64,000 nt of DNA from an uncultured Rhodoferax sp. Its GTDB lineage: Bacteria > Pseudomonadota > Gammaproteobacteria > Burkholderiales > Burkholderiaceae_C. The translations under genes and the position numbers were made by a program. Below, in pieces: positions 1 to 8,944 of this stretch. The first letter of the stretch is position 1. Every line of letters starts with the position of its first letter. The stretch covers positions 124,001 through 188,000 of the forward strand of contig NZ_CAMIHB010000001.1 in the NCBI RefSeq assembly GCF_946221635.1, in the 5' to 3' direction. Under the pieces are notes generated by a model. That model had not been told where the DNA came from and made no database searches. It worked only from the letters and a program-made list of their open reading frames with translations.

Positions 1-1
1 G

Positions 2-310
2 TTCCCCGCCGTGCCTGCGACCATCAAGCGCAATGTGATGCCTGTCTTCACGCTATTGGAAAACAAGTACTACCTGGACTGGATCAATGAAAACATCCTG
101 GCGCGCGGTGCGCGTGCCCTGGGTACCGGCCTGTGGAAGGGCGGTGACCAAGCCGTCATCGATGGCACTTTGGTCAACGGTTCCTGGAAGTTGGTGGGCA
201 AGGTGTCCGACTTTGTCCGAAAGGGACAATCTGGCTATCTGTACCACTATGCGCTGATCATGATCCTCGGCGTGTTTGTGCTGATGACGTATTTCGTTTG
301 GCTCAAGTAG
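2..310 (+). CDS. nuoL: NADH-quinone oxidoreductase subunit L, C-terminal part
   Basis: Last 102 residues of NuoL, the distal antiporter-like membrane subunit of respiratory complex I. The reading frame is open from base 2, so the gene starts outside the window. The visible piece ends in a hydrophobic helix (ALIMILGVFVLMTYFVWLK), as expected for the final transmembrane segment. Only 12 bases separate its stop from nuoM, which has a good ribosome site (AGGAGAAA), so the two are co-transcribed. Identity rests on this tail plus the nuoM–nuoN context. Confidence 0.9.
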   Translation, partial: FPAVPATIKRNVMPVFTLLENKYYLDWINENILARGARALGTGLWKGGDQAVIDGTLVNGSWKLVGKVSDFVRKGQSGYLYHYALIMILGVFVLMTYFVWLK

Positions 311-322
311 GAGAAAAATAAC

Positions 323-1798
323 ATGGGTTTGTTGAGCCTCGCTATTTGGGTTCCCATCGCCTTCGGCATCGTGCTGCTGGCGACGGGGCGTGATGAGCAT
401 GCCAAGGTGGTCCGCTGGATCGCCCTGATTGGTGCGGTCATCAGCTTTCTGCTGACACTGCCGTTGTATGGCCAGTTTGATACGACTACAGCGGCCATGC
501 AGTTTGTGGAAAAGACAAGCTGGATCGCCCGCTTCAACGTGAACTACCACCTGGGTGTGGACGGCATCTCTTTCTGGTTCGTGCTGCTGACGGCTTTCAT
601 TACAGTGATCGTCGTGATCGCGGCCTGGGAAGTCATTACCCAACGCGTCAACCAGTACATGGGGGCATTCCTGATTCTGAGCGGCCTCATGATCGGCGTG
701 TTCACCGCATTGGATGGTCTGCTTTTCTACGTGTTCTTTGAGGCAACCCTCATCCCGATGTACCTCATCATCGGTATCTGGGGCGGCCCCAACAAGATTT
801 ACGCGGCATTCAAGTTCTTCCTCTACACGTTGCTTGGCTCTTTGCTGATGCTGGTTGCGCTGATCTACCTGTACACCAAGTCTGGTGGCAGCTTTGACCT
901 GGCGACATGGCATGCCCTGCCGCTAGGCAGCACCGCGCAGACCCTGCTGTTCTTCGCCTTCTTTGCGGCCTTTGCCGTGAAGGTGCCGATGTGGCCGGTC
1001 CACACCTGGCTGCCCGATGTGCACGTGGAAGCGCCCACCGGCGGCTCCGCCGTGCTGGCTGCCATCATGCTCAAGTTGGGTGCTTACGGCTTCTTGCGTT
1101 TTTCCATGCCCATTGCACCGGATGCGTCGCATGAGTGGGCCGGTTTCATGATTGCTCTGTCGCTGATTGCGGTGGTGTATGTCGGCCTGGTCGCCATGGT
1201 GCAGCAAGACATGAAGAAGTTGGTGGCCTATTCGTCCGTGGCGCACATGGGTTTTGTCACACTCGGTTTCTTCATCTTCAACGACCTGGGTGTCTCCGGT
1301 GGTCTGGTGCAGATGATTGCGCACGGTTTTGTGTCCGGTGCCATGTTCCTGTCCATTGGCGTGCTGTACGACCGTGTCCACTCGCGCGAAATCGCCAGCT
1401 ATGGTGGTGTGGTGAACACCATGCCCAAGTTTGCCGCCTTCGCGTTGCTGTTTGCCATGGCCAACTGCGGTTTGCCGGGCACCGCCGGTTTTGTGGGTGA
1501 GTGGATGGTCATTCTGGGCGCTGTGAAGTTCAACTTCTGGATCGGCTTTGCTGCCGCCAGCGCGCTGATCTTTGGTGCTGCCTATACCCTGTGGATGTTC
1601 AAGCGTGTCTATCTCGGTCCCGTGGCCAATGACGATGTGAAATCGCTGGAAGACATCAACGCCCGCGAATTCCTCATGCTGGCCCTGCTGGCCATTGCGG
1701 TCCTTTACATGGGCCTGCATCCCAAGCCCTTTACCGATGTGATGGACGTTTCCGTGGCAGAACTGCTCAAGCATGTGGCAGTGTCCAAGCTGAACTGA
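323..1798 (+). CDS. nuoM: NADH-quinone oxidoreductase subunit M
   Basis: 491-residue polytopic membrane protein, normal length for NuoM, one of the three Mrp-antiporter-like proton-pumping subunits of complex I. The conserved helix-5 glutamate is present in FYVFFEATLIPMY (Glu140), and the broken-helix lysine regions AFAVKVPMWPVHTWLPD and AIMLKLGAYG are intact, so it should pump protons. It lies between nuoL and nuoN on the same strand with gaps of 12 and 24 bases, the standard tail of the nuo operon. Confidence 0.97.
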   Translation: MGLLSLAIWVPIAFGIVLLATGRDEHAKVVRWIALIGAVISFLLTLPLYGQFDTTTAAMQFVEKTSWIARFNVNYHLGVDGISFWFVLLTAFITVIVVIAAWEVITQRVNQYMGAFLILSGLMIGVFTALDGLLFYVFFEATLIPMYLIIGIWGGPNKIYAAFKFFLYTLLGSLLMLVALIYLYTKSGGSFDLATWHALPLGSTAQTLLFFAFFAAFAVKVPMWPVHTWLPDVHVEAPTGGSAVLAAIMLKLGAYGFLRFSMPIAPDASHEWAGFMIALSLIAVVYVGLVAMVQQDMKKLVAYSSVAHMGFVTLGFFIFNDLGVSGGLVQMIAHGFVSGAMFLSIGVLYDRVHSREIASYGGVVNTMPKFAAFALLFAMANCGLPGTAGFVGEWMVILGAVKFNFWIGFAAASALIFGAAYTLWMFKRVYLGPVANDDVKSLEDINAREFLMLALLAIAVLYMGLHPKPFTDVMDVSVAELLKHVAVSKLN

Positions 1799-1822
1799 TC
1801 CAACTGAATTGAGAGACGAACG

Positions 1823-3310
1823 ATGATAGACAAACTCAGTTTGATCACAGTCCTGCCGGAGATCATCTTGTTGGTGATGGCATGTGCCATTGCCCTGGTT
1901 GATCTGCGCGTGAAGTCCCCGTTGCGTGGGGTGACGCATGCCTTGACCTTGTTGACCTTGGGGGTGGTGGCCTTGGTGCTGGCCTCCAATGCCGGAACAG
2001 CCGAAACAAAGTACGCCTTTGGCAACATGGTGGTTAGCGATTCCATGGGCAACTGGCTCAAGTGTTTTGCCACGCTGGCGGTCATGGTGACGCTGGTGTA
2101 CGGCCGTCCCTATGCGGCCCAACGCGACATGCTGCGCGGTGGTGAGTTGTTCACCCTGAGCATCTTTGCCCTGTTGGGTATGTTTGTGATGATTTCCGGG
2201 AACAACTTCCTGGTTATCTACATGGGCCTGGAGTTGCTGACCCTGTCGAGCTATGCCCTGGTGGCCCTGCGCCGCGACCATGTCGCCGCGACGGAAGCGG
2301 CCATGAAGTATTTTGTGCTGGGTGCCATGGCCTCCGGCTTTCTGCTCTATGGCATGTCCATGCTGTACGGCGCCACCGGATCGCTGGATGTGAACGAAGT
2401 GTTCAAGGCGATCGCGTCCGGCCAGATCCGCCACATGGTGCTGGTGTTCGGCCTGGTGTTCTTGGTCGCAGGTCTGGCGTTCAAGCTGGGCGTGGTGCCG
2501 TTCCACATGTGGATCCCCGATGTCTACCACGGTGCGCCCACGGCTGCGACGCTGATGATCGGCGGTGCGCCCAAGCTGGCGGCATTCGCCATCGTGATGC
2601 GTTTGCTGGTGGAGGGCATGCTGCCCCTGGCCGGTGATTGGCAGCAGATGCTGATGGTGCTCTCGATTGGCTCGTTGCTGGTGGGTAACTTGGCCGCCAT
2701 TGCCCAGACCAACATCAAGCGCATGCTGGCGTTCTCCACCATTGCACAAATGGGCTTTGTCCTTTTGGGGCTGATGTCTGGTGTGGTCAACGGCAACACG
2801 GCCTTGGGTGCCAATGCTTACAGCTCCGCCATGTTCTATGTGGTCAGTTACGTGCTGACCACCCTGGCCACCTTCGGTGTCATTCTTCTGCTCTCCCGCG
2901 AAGGCTTTGAGAGCGAAGAGATTGCCGACTTTGCGGGCTTGAACCAGCGTAGCCCCCTGTATGCCGCGGTCATGACGGTGTGCCTGTTCTCGCTGGCCGG
3001 TATTCCGCCCTTGGTCGGCTTCTACGCCAAGCTGTCGGTGCTTCAAGCCCTGGTCGCTTCGGGTGACAGCATGTACCTGGTGCTGGCCGTGTTCTCGGTC
3101 CTGATGTCTCTGATTGGTGCGTTCTACTACCTGCGCGTCATCAAGGTCATGTACTTTGACGAGCCCATTACCGCCACCACGGTCAATGCACCGGCCGACG
3201 TGCGCGCGGTGCTGTGCCTCAATGGTGCGCTGGTGTTGGTGCTGGGTGTATTCCCCAGTGGCCTGATGGCCGTCTGCGCGAACTCCGTACGACAGATGCT
3301 GGGTAGCTGA
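1823..3310 (+). CDS. nuoN: NADH-quinone oxidoreductase subunit N
   Basis: 495-residue multi-spanning subunit of complex I, homologous to NuoL and NuoM. Family features visible are the quinone/proton-domain stretches YMGLELLTLSSYALVALRR and FKLGVVPFHMWIPDVYHGAP, with the conserved Lys and His of the antiporter fold. A GAGAG ribosome site precedes the ATG. It is the last structural gene of the nuo operon; a DUF2818 membrane protein follows after 41 bases, an arrangement known from betaproteobacteria. Confidence 0.97.
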   Translation: MIDKLSLITVLPEIILLVMACAIALVDLRVKSPLRGVTHALTLLTLGVVALVLASNAGTAETKYAFGNMVVSDSMGNWLKCFATLAVMVTLVYGRPYAAQRDMLRGGELFTLSIFALLGMFVMISGNNFLVIYMGLELLTLSSYALVALRRDHVAATEAAMKYFVLGAMASGFLLYGMSMLYGATGSLDVNEVFKAIASGQIRHMVLVFGLVFLVAGLAFKLGVVPFHMWIPDVYHGAPTAATLMIGGAPKLAAFAIVMRLLVEGMLPLAGDWQQMLMVLSIGSLLVGNLAAIAQTNIKRMLAFSTIAQMGFVLLGLMSGVVNGNTALGANAYSSAMFYVVSYVLTTLATFGVILLLSREGFESEEIADFAGLNQRSPLYAAVMTVCLFSLAGIPPLVGFYAKLSVLQALVASGDSMYLVLAVFSVLMSLIGAFYYLRVIKVMYFDEPITATTVNAPADVRAVLCLNGALVLVLGVFPSGLMAVCANSVRQMLGS

Positions 3311-3351
3311 GCGCACTTGCGCTTGGTAGCTGGATTCGCGGGACGGCAGTG

Positions 3352-3654
3352 ATGGGCAATTCGGTTCCGGTGTATCTGGTGGTCGGGCTGGCCCTGTTGC
3401 TGGCCAACCTGCCTTTTTTCACCGAGCGGCTGTTCTGCACGGTCTCGCTGGCCCGCAGCAAGTCCTTGGCTTGGCGTCTGCTGGAGTTGGTGTTGGGCTA
3501 TTTTCTGGCAGGTCTGGCAGGCTTGGGCCTGGAGCACCGGGCCGGGCAGATCAGTCCGCAGGGGTGGGAGTTCTACGCGATCACCGCAGCCTTGTTCCTG
3601 ACCTTTGCCTTTCCCGGTTTCGTCTACCGTTATCTGTTCAAACGGGCGGCTTGA
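3352..3654 (+). CDS. DUF2818 family membrane protein
   Basis: Small hydrophobic protein of about 100 residues with three to four predicted membrane helices (VYLVVGLALLLANLPF, LLELVLGYFLAGLAG, FYAITAALFLTFAFPGFVYRYLF). It matches the DUF2818 family, found directly after nuoN in Burkholderiales; its function is unknown, and an accessory or assembly role for complex I is only an inference from position. The start is either the ATG chosen here or the adjacent GTG three bases upstream. The next gene's ribosome site overlaps its stop region. Confidence 0.85.
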   Translation: MGNSVPVYLVVGLALLLANLPFFTERLFCTVSLARSKSLAWRLLELVLGYFLAGLAGLGLEHRAGQISPQGWEFYAITAALFLTFAFPGFVYRYLFKRAA

Positions 3655-3667
3655 GGTGAAACCCTCC

Positions 3668-4264
3668 ATGCCAGACGACGCGCACCTCGTGGAACGCCAG
3701 GTGTCCAGCGAGGAAATCCTCAAGGGACATTTGCTGCATGCCTTTCGGGACCAGGTGCTGTTGCCCAGTGGGAAGCAAGCCGTGCGCGAGTACATCCGCC
3801 ACCCCGGTGCGGTCATGGTGATTCCCCTTCTGGACGACGGTGCAGGCAATCTTCGCCTTGTGCTGGAGCGCCAGTTTCGTTACCCCGTGGGTCAGGTGAT
3901 GCTGGAGTTTCCGGCGGGCAAGCGCGACGCTGGCGAGGAATTGCAACGCTGTGCCCAACGCGAGTTGCTGGAGGAAACGGGCTATACCGCAACACAGTGG
4001 GCCCATGCGGGTGTGATGCATCCGGTCATTGCCTATTCCACCGAGTTCATCGATATCTGGTTTGCACGCGGCCTGCATGCGGGACCACGCCAACTCGACG
4101 ACGGCGAGTTTCTGGATGTGGTCACCGCCACGCCTGCAGAGTTGCTGCAATGGTGCCAGCAAGGGCTGGTGACAGACGCCAAAACCCTGGCGGGGGCGCT
4201 GTGGGTCCAGAATGTCCTGCAGGGGAACTGGCCTTTGGACTGGCGTGCGCCCCTCGCATTCTGA
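3668..4264 (+). CDS. NUDIX hydrolase, ADP-ribose pyrophosphatase type
   Basis: 198-residue cytoplasmic hydrolase of nucleoside-diphosphate-linked compounds, probably ADP-ribose or a related sugar nucleotide. It contains a perfect Nudix box: Gly84-x5-Glu90-x7-Arg98-Glu99-Leu100-x-Glu102-Glu103-x-Gly105. The catalytic metal-binding glutamates are all present. I chose the ATG at 3668 because an AGGTGAA ribosome site sits just upstream; the longer frame would overlap DUF2818. Exact substrate cannot be told from sequence. Confidence 0.88.
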   Translation: MPDDAHLVERQVSSEEILKGHLLHAFRDQVLLPSGKQAVREYIRHPGAVMVIPLLDDGAGNLRLVLERQFRYPVGQVMLEFPAGKRDAGEELQRCAQRELLEETGYTATQWAHAGVMHPVIAYSTEFIDIWFARGLHAGPRQLDDGEFLDVVTATPAELLQWCQQGLVTDAKTLAGALWVQNVLQGNWPLDWRAPLAF

Positions 4265-4283
4265 GGCGTGTCACCATCCGGTC

Positions 4284-4757
4284 ATGAAAGTCCTCGATCT
4301 GCAATGCAGCCGCCAGCACCTCTTTGAGGGCTGGTTTGCCTCTGAGGCGGATTTTCTGTCGCAGTGCGAGCGCGGGCTCGTCCAATGCCCTGTCTGCGGG
4401 GCTCCGGAGGTGGTCAAGAAGCTCAGTGCGCCGCGGCTGAACCTTTCCGGCGCACGCGAACCGCAGCGAGCACCTGTTCCGCAACAGGTGGCCCCGGATC
4501 TTTCAGTCACCAAGAAAACGGATATGGACACCATGCTGACTGCGGCGTGGATGGCCGTGAGCCGCCAAATCGTTGCACAGACCACGGACGTGGGAACACA
4601 GTTTGCCGAAGAGGCGCGCAAGATGCACTACGGTGAAACCGAAGTGCGTGGTATCCGGGGACAGGCCAGCCCCGAGCAGGCACGGGAGCTGGTGGAAGAG
4701 GGCATCGACGTGCTGCCACTGGTGCTGCCTGAATCCCTCAAAGGCCCCATCCAATAA
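4284..4757 (+). CDS. DUF1178 family zinc-ribbon protein
   Basis: 157-residue protein with the DUF1178 signature: an N-terminal strand MKVLDLQCSRQHLFEGWF followed by CPVCG, so two cysteine pairs that could form a small zinc ribbon (Cys8 region and the CPVC at about residues 37–40). The C-terminal half contains helical, charged segments. Function is unknown. It follows the NUDIX gene by 19 bases on the same strand and probably shares its transcript. Confidence 0.85.
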   Translation: MKVLDLQCSRQHLFEGWFASEADFLSQCERGLVQCPVCGAPEVVKKLSAPRLNLSGAREPQRAPVPQQVAPDLSVTKKTDMDTMLTAAWMAVSRQIVAQTTDVGTQFAEEARKMHYGETEVRGIRGQASPEQARELVEEGIDVLPLVLPESLKGPIQ

Positions 4758-4786
4758 AAAAGCCCCGTGCCGATGTCGGCAGGGGC
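4755..4786 (-). terminator. Rho-independent terminator for the glutamate dehydrogenase gene
   Basis: Strong inverted repeat GCCCC-G-TGCCGA / TCGGCA-GGGGC with a two-base loop at 4762–4786. On the minus strand it is followed by a run of six to seven T (complement of the A-run 4755–4761), giving a textbook terminator for transcripts arriving from the glutamate dehydrogenase gene. On the plus strand it lies just after the DUF1178 stop but lacks a T-run on that side. Confidence 0.8.
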
Positions 4787-4841
4787 CTGCGCGGAGTGCG
4801 CGCACCATCTCATGGCCGGGGCCGCGAGATGGTCTTCGTCT

Positions 4842-6158
4842 TCAAGGATACAGACCGCGCAGTTCGCGCGAGTGCAGGATGCGCTGGCAGGCTACGATGA
4901 AGGTCGCCGTGCGCAGGCTCACCTTGTGGTCCTGGGCCACTTGCCAGACCGATGCAAAGGCCTCCTGCATGATGCGCACCAGACGGGCGTTGATTTCGTC
5001 CTCGCTCCAGAAGAAGCTGGAGAAATCCTGCACCCACTCAAAGTAGCTCACCGTCACGCCGCCCGCGTTGGCAATGACGTCCGGCAGGATCAGCACGCCC
5101 TTGTCGTTCAGGATGTCGTCGGCTTCGGGGGTGGTTGGGCCGTTGGCGCCCTCAATGACCAGCTTGGCCTTGATCTTGCCCGCGTTGTCCTTGGTGATCT
5201 GGCCTTCGAGTGCCGCTGGAATCAGGATTTCACAATCCACGCCCCAGAATTCATCGGGCGCCATGGTGTCGGCCCCGGCAAAACCGCCTACACCGCCGCG
5301 GATTTTCACGTGGGCCAACAGCGCCGGCACGTCCAGTCCTTTGCCGTTGAAGATGGTGCCGGTATGGTCTTGCACTGCCACGACCTTGGCTCCTGCCTCG
5401 GCAAACAGCTTGCCGGCGATGCCGCCCACATTGCCGAAGCCCTGTACGGCAACGCGTGCGCCTTCGATGGGCAGGCCAGTGCGCTTGGCGGCCTCTACCC
5501 CTACCGTGAACACGCCGCGGCCGGTGGCTTCCACCCGACCCAGCGAACCACCCAGGTCCACCGGCTTGCCGGTCACGACACCGGTGGCCGTGGAGCCCAC
5601 ATTCATGGAGTAGGTGTCCATCATCCAGGCCATGATCTGGCCGTTGGTGTTGACGTCAGGGGCGGGGATGTCCTTGGACGGGCCAATGATGATGCCGATC
5701 TCGCTGGTATAGCGGCGGGTCAGGCGTTCGAGTTCGCCGCGCGACAGGGTCTTGGGGTCCACGCGGATACCGCCCTTGGCGCCGCCGTAGGGCACGTTCA
5801 CGGCGGCGTTCTTGATGGACATCCATGCGGACAGGGCCATCACTTCGGAGAGCGTCACGTCCTGGTGGAAGCGCACGCCGCCCTTGCCGGGGCCCCGGCT
5901 GGTGTTGTGTTGCACGCGGTAGCCCTCAAAGTGGGCGATGGTGCCGTTGTCCAGTTCGATGGGCACGTCCACGATCAGCGCGCGTTTGGGGCGCTTGAGG
6001 GTCTCGGCCCAGCGGGCCAGGTGGCCCAGATAAGGGGTGACACGGTCCACCTGTTGCAGGTAAATACCCCAAGGGCCGAGGTGATCAGCCTGGAGGTAGG
6101 ACGGTAGTGCATGGGTAGGCACTGCAGGTTTTGCCGGGTTGGCTTGGGTTTGCGACAT
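4842..6158 (-). CDS. gdhA: Glu/Leu/Phe/Val family glutamate dehydrogenase
   Basis: 438-residue hexameric-type dehydrogenase interconverting glutamate and 2-oxoglutarate plus ammonia with NAD(P). The substrate/active-site segment NVPYGGAKGG (catalytic Lys118) and the GPGKGGVRFH motif are present, and the Rossmann glycine motif VQGFGNVG marks the cofactor domain. The start at 6158 has an AAGGAG ribosome site; the frame continues 23 codons further without one. Monocistronic, ended by the terminator at 4755–4786. Cofactor preference (NAD versus NADP) is not assigned. Confidence 0.93.
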   Translation of the reverse strand: MSQTQANPAKPAVPTHALPSYLQADHLGPWGIYLQQVDRVTPYLGHLARWAETLKRPKRALIVDVPIELDNGTIAHFEGYRVQHNTSRGPGKGGVRFHQDVTLSEVMALSAWMSIKNAAVNVPYGGAKGGIRVDPKTLSRGELERLTRRYTSEIGIIIGPSKDIPAPDVNTNGQIMAWMMDTYSMNVGSTATGVVTGKPVDLGGSLGRVEATGRGVFTVGVEAAKRTGLPIEGARVAVQGFGNVGGIAGKLFAEAGAKVVAVQDHTGTIFNGKGLDVPALLAHVKIRGGVGGFAGADTMAPDEFWGVDCEILIPAALEGQITKDNAGKIKAKLVIEGANGPTTPEADDILNDKGVLILPDVIANAGGVTVSYFEWVQDFSSFFWSEDEINARLVRIMQEAFASVWQVAQDHKVSLRTATFIVACQRILHSRELRGLYP

Positions 6159-6278
6159 GTAATCTCCTTGTAATTGGACGTCGTGGTTCGCAATGTAGGC
6201 GCGCCACGCCGGCCTGTCCAAGGCCACTTCATTTGCAAACTATGCAAAAAATTAATAAATAGAGGTTTTTGCCTGTAA

Positions 6279-6677
6279 TCAGGCGCTGAGATTCAGGATG
6301 CGTCCGGTAGCCTGGCCCTGTGCGTTGAGCACGGGGGCAGCCTGCGCGTCTTTCTTGAGGGCGTTGCCCTGGGCGGCAAACTTGGGGCCGGCCGCGGCGT
6401 ACATGCGCTCCAGAAAGGACTGGGTGGCGACCGGCACGGCGGAGGTGGAGGCACGCAGGGCGCTGGTGTACGTGCTGTCGTTGCTGGCACTGTTGAGTTT
6501 GCGCGCCTTGTCGTTGCGCTCCTGCGCGTCGCGCTCGGCCTCGTCGGCCTGGGCGCGCAGATCCTGCGCCCGGTCTTCGGCCGAATCCGCTTCGCGGCGC
6601 GCCTGCTCGATGCGTGCCTTGCTCAGCGTCAGGGACAGCGAAGGCGTGGTCGAGTTGGTGGCGGTGATGGCGGGCAT
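6279..6677 (-). CDS. Hypothetical coiled-coil protein, tail paralog 1
   Basis: 132-residue hydrophilic protein of unknown function. Residues about 19–65 are rich in Ala, Arg, Glu and Asp with heptad-like spacing and should form a long helix or coiled coil. The last 19 residues (PVLNAQGQATGRILNLSA and its lead-in) closely match the tail of the smaller protein encoded just upstream at 6705–6899. A GGGGGAG ribosome site lies 9 bases before the ATG. There is no signal peptide or membrane segment. It may share a transcript with the upstream paralog (27-base gap). Confidence 0.7.
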   Translation of the reverse strand: MPAITATNSTTPSLSLTLSKARIEQARREADSAEDRAQDLRAQADEAERDAQERNDKARKLNSASNDSTYTSALRASTSAVPVATQSFLERMYAAAGPKFAAQGNALKKDAQAAPVLNAQGQATGRILNLSA

Positions 6678-6704
6678 GGCCGCAAACTCCCCCGGAACCT
6701 GGGT

Positions 6705-6899
6705 TCAGGCGGTGACGTTGAGCAGGCGGCCTGTGGTCTGGCCTTGGCTGTTCACGACGGGCTTGGCCTGTTCCGTCTTGCGGGTTTCGGCCTGTTTGGC
6801 CTGGGCTGGGCGCTGTTCGGTCTGGCGTGTGTCGTCACTGCGCTTGAGCAGGGCCTGCGTCTGCTGCACTTGTTGGGTCTTGGCTTTGCTGACGTCCAT
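6705..6899 (-). CDS. Hypothetical Gln/Lys/Thr-rich small protein, tail paralog 2
   Basis: 64-residue protein very rich in Gln, Lys, Thr and Ala, probably disordered, with no cysteine and no hydrophobic core. Its C-terminus PVVNSQGQTTGRLLNVTA is almost the same as that of the neighbour at 6279–6677, suggesting a shared tail module. The ATG at 6899 has a GGAG ribosome site seven bases upstream; an in-frame TTG 15 bases earlier is less likely. No family recognised. Confidence 0.65.
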   Translation of the reverse strand: MDVSKAKTQQVQQTQALLKRSDDTRQTEQRPAQAKQAETRKTEQAKPVVNSQGQTTGRLLNVTA

Positions 6900-6997
6900 G
6901 CGAATCTCCGGCAATGGGGAATGCCTGAATTTTAGGCGGCGAGCCCCCGCTTTTCAATGCTTTGTCCCGCTGGCAGGCGTGCTAGGCGTGTGCAGCC

Positions 6998-8776
6998 TCA
7001 GGCATTGAATTGCAGGGCCGCCAAGCCCGCGTACACCCCGCCACGGGCCACCAGCTCCGCGTGCGTGCCCTGTTCCACCAGGGTGCCGTGGTCCAGCACC
7101 ACGATACGGTCGGCCTTTTGCACCGTGGCCAGGCGGTGGGCAATGACCAGGGTGGTGCGGTTGCGCATCGCGCTTTCCAGCGCGGCCTGCACCATGCGTT
7201 CGCTCTCGGCGTCCAGCGCGCTGGTGGCTTCGTCCAGCAGCAGCAAGGGCGGGTTCTTCAGCATGGCGCGTGCGATGGCGATGCGCTGGCGCTGCCCGCC
7301 CGAGAGGCGCACACCGCGCTCGCCCAGAAAGGTGTCGTAGCCCTGGGGCAGGGCGCTGATGAATTCGTGCGCGAAGGCGGCCTGCGCGGCAGCCTTGACC
7401 TCCGCATCGCTTGCGTCGGGCTTGCCGTAGCGGATGTTCTCCAGTGCGCTGCTCGAAAAGATCACGGCGTCCTGCGGGACGATGCCCACGCGCTGGCGCA
7501 GCGCTTGCAATGATTGTTCGCGCGTCTCCACGCCGTCCAGGCGGATGCTGCCGCTTTGTGGGTCGTAGTAACGCAGCAGCAGCTGGAACACCGTGCTCTT
7601 GCCCGCGCCGCTCGGGCCGACAATGGCCACTGTCTGGCCGGGCTGCACGTCCAGGCTGAAATTGCACAGCGCCGCCTGCTGCGGGCGAGAGGGGTAGTGA
7701 AAATCGATTGCTTCGAATTTGATAGCACTTCCCGCAGAAGGTACGGGGGCTGGCACCGGATTTTTGGGTGAAGTGATGGGCGACTGGCTGTGCAGCAGCT
7801 CCATCAGTCGCTCGGTCGCGCCGGCGGCGCGCAACAGGTCGCCATAGACCTCGCCCAGCACGGCGAAGGCGCTGGCCAGGATGATCACGTAGACCACGGT
7901 CTGTCCCAGATGGCCAGCCGTGATGCGGCCCTCCGCCACGGCCTGCGTGCCCTGGTAGAGGCCCCAGAGCAGGGCGGCGCTGGTGGCGATGATGATGAAG
8001 GCCACCAGCATGGAGCGCATGCGGCTGCGTTTGGTGGCGGTGTCGAAGGCGTTGTCGGTGGAGCTGATGAAGCGCGCGGTTTCGCGCTCCTCGGCGGTGT
8101 AGCTCTGCACCACGGGGATGGCATTGAGCACTTCGGCTGCGATGGCGCTGGAGTCGGCAACGCGGTCCTGGCTGGCGCGTGAGAGCTTGCGCACCCGCCG
8201 GCCAAACCATAGGCTGGGCAGCACGATGAGCACCAAGACCACCAGCACCTGCAGCATCACGACCGGGTTGGTCCAGACCAGCACGGCCAAAGCGCCCAAG
8301 CCCATCACGGCGTTGCGCAAACCCATGGAGAGCGAGGAGCCGACCACGGTCTGCACCAGCGTCGTGTCGGCCGAGAGGCGCGACAGCACCTCACCGGTTT
8401 GCGTGGTTTCGAAGAATTCGGGGCTTTGCTGGAGTACGTGCCTGTAGACCGCATTGCGCAGGTCGGCCGTGACGCGCTCACCCAGCCAGCTCACCATGTA
8501 GAAACGTGCAGCGGAAAACACGCCCAGTGCCACCGCCACGCCGAACAGGGCCGCAAAGTGCTCGCGCAGCGCCATCAGCTGTGCGCCCTTGTCGGCCTGC
8601 ACCAGTCCGCCGTCGATCAGGCTGCGCAGCGCCATGGGGAAGGCCAGCGTGGCGCCCGCCGCCAGTACCAAAAACACCAGTGCGGTCAGGATGCGCCCCC
8701 GGTAAGGGCGCAAAAAAGGCAGCAGGCCGGACAGGGATTGCGGGGTGGCGGCTTTGGGGCGTTCGGAGGTGGTCAT
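6998..8776 (-). CDS. ABC exporter, fused membrane and ATPase domains (MsbA/BmrA type)
   Basis: 592-residue half-transporter: an N-terminal six-helix exporter domain (about residues 20–320) and a C-terminal ATPase domain with Walker A VGPSGAGKST, signature LSGGQRQ, Walker B LLLLDEATSALD and the switch histidine (VIAHRL). It should act as a homodimer in the inner membrane. Substrate is unknown; lipid A-like lipids or drugs are typical for the subfamily. The linker between the two domains (around VPAPVPSAGSAIKFEAI) is made by an intragenic repeat at 7710–7763, and another copy lies just upstream of the gene. Confidence 0.92.
   Translation of the reverse strand: MTTSERPKAATPQSLSGLLPFLRPYRGRILTALVFLVLAAGATLAFPMALRSLIDGGLVQADKGAQLMALREHFAALFGVAVALGVFSAARFYMVSWLGERVTADLRNAVYRHVLQQSPEFFETTQTGEVLSRLSADTTLVQTVVGSSLSMGLRNAVMGLGALAVLVWTNPVVMLQVLVVLVLIVLPSLWFGRRVRKLSRASQDRVADSSAIAAEVLNAIPVVQSYTAEERETARFISSTDNAFDTATKRSRMRSMLVAFIIIATSAALLWGLYQGTQAVAEGRITAGHLGQTVVYVIILASAFAVLGEVYGDLLRAAGATERLMELLHSQSPITSPKNPVPAPVPSAGSAIKFEAIDFHYPSRPQQAALCNFSLDVQPGQTVAIVGPSGAGKSTVFQLLLRYYDPQSGSIRLDGVETREQSLQALRQRVGIVPQDAVIFSSSALENIRYGKPDASDAEVKAAAQAAFAHEFISALPQGYDTFLGERGVRLSGGQRQRIAIARAMLKNPPLLLLDEATSALDAESERMVQAALESAMRNRTTLVIAHRLATVQKADRIVVLDHGTLVEQGTHAELVARGGVYAGLAALQFNA
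7710..7763 (+). repeat. Intragenic palindromic element, copy A
   Basis: Copy A of a family of about 50 bp seen nine times in this window. It starts GCTTCGAATTTGATAGC, identical over 17 bases to copy B in mutL, and continues with CGCA and GGGGGCT. It lies antisense in the domain linker of the ABC exporter gene and is translated as PVPSAGSAIKFEA-like residues. Confidence 0.75.
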
Positions 8777-8838
8777 GGCGGCTTAGATGGGGGCGGGTTG
8801 GGTACAGGCAAGCAGACTCGGGAAATATAGGCAAATAT

Positions 8839-8886
8839 GCCCCTGGCCCTCGAAATTATTGCGCGAGCAGCTATCGCTTTTGTAGC
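8839..8886 (-). repeat. Palindromic element, copy I (intergenic)
   Basis: Read on the minus strand this is GCTACAAAAGCGATAGC, then CTGCTCGCGCAA and CGAGGGCC, matching the consensus of the intragenic element family. It sits 62 bases upstream of the ABC exporter start, outside any gene. Confidence 0.7.
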
Positions 8887-8944
8887 GGTAGGTTTTCGCT
8901 TTGTTGCGGTTTGTTGCTGTGAGGCGCTGCTTGGGGCGGTCAAG

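Noticed and set aside
923..3316. 797-codon open frame on the minus strand
   Set aside because: Fully antisense to nuoM/nuoN, His/Gln/Arg-rich composition typical of the shadow of GC-rich membrane protein genes; no ribosome site or family match.
4767..6107. 446-codon plus-strand frame over the glutamate dehydrogenase gene
   Set aside because: Antisense to a clear enzyme gene with its own ribosome site and terminator; translated sequence has no family features.
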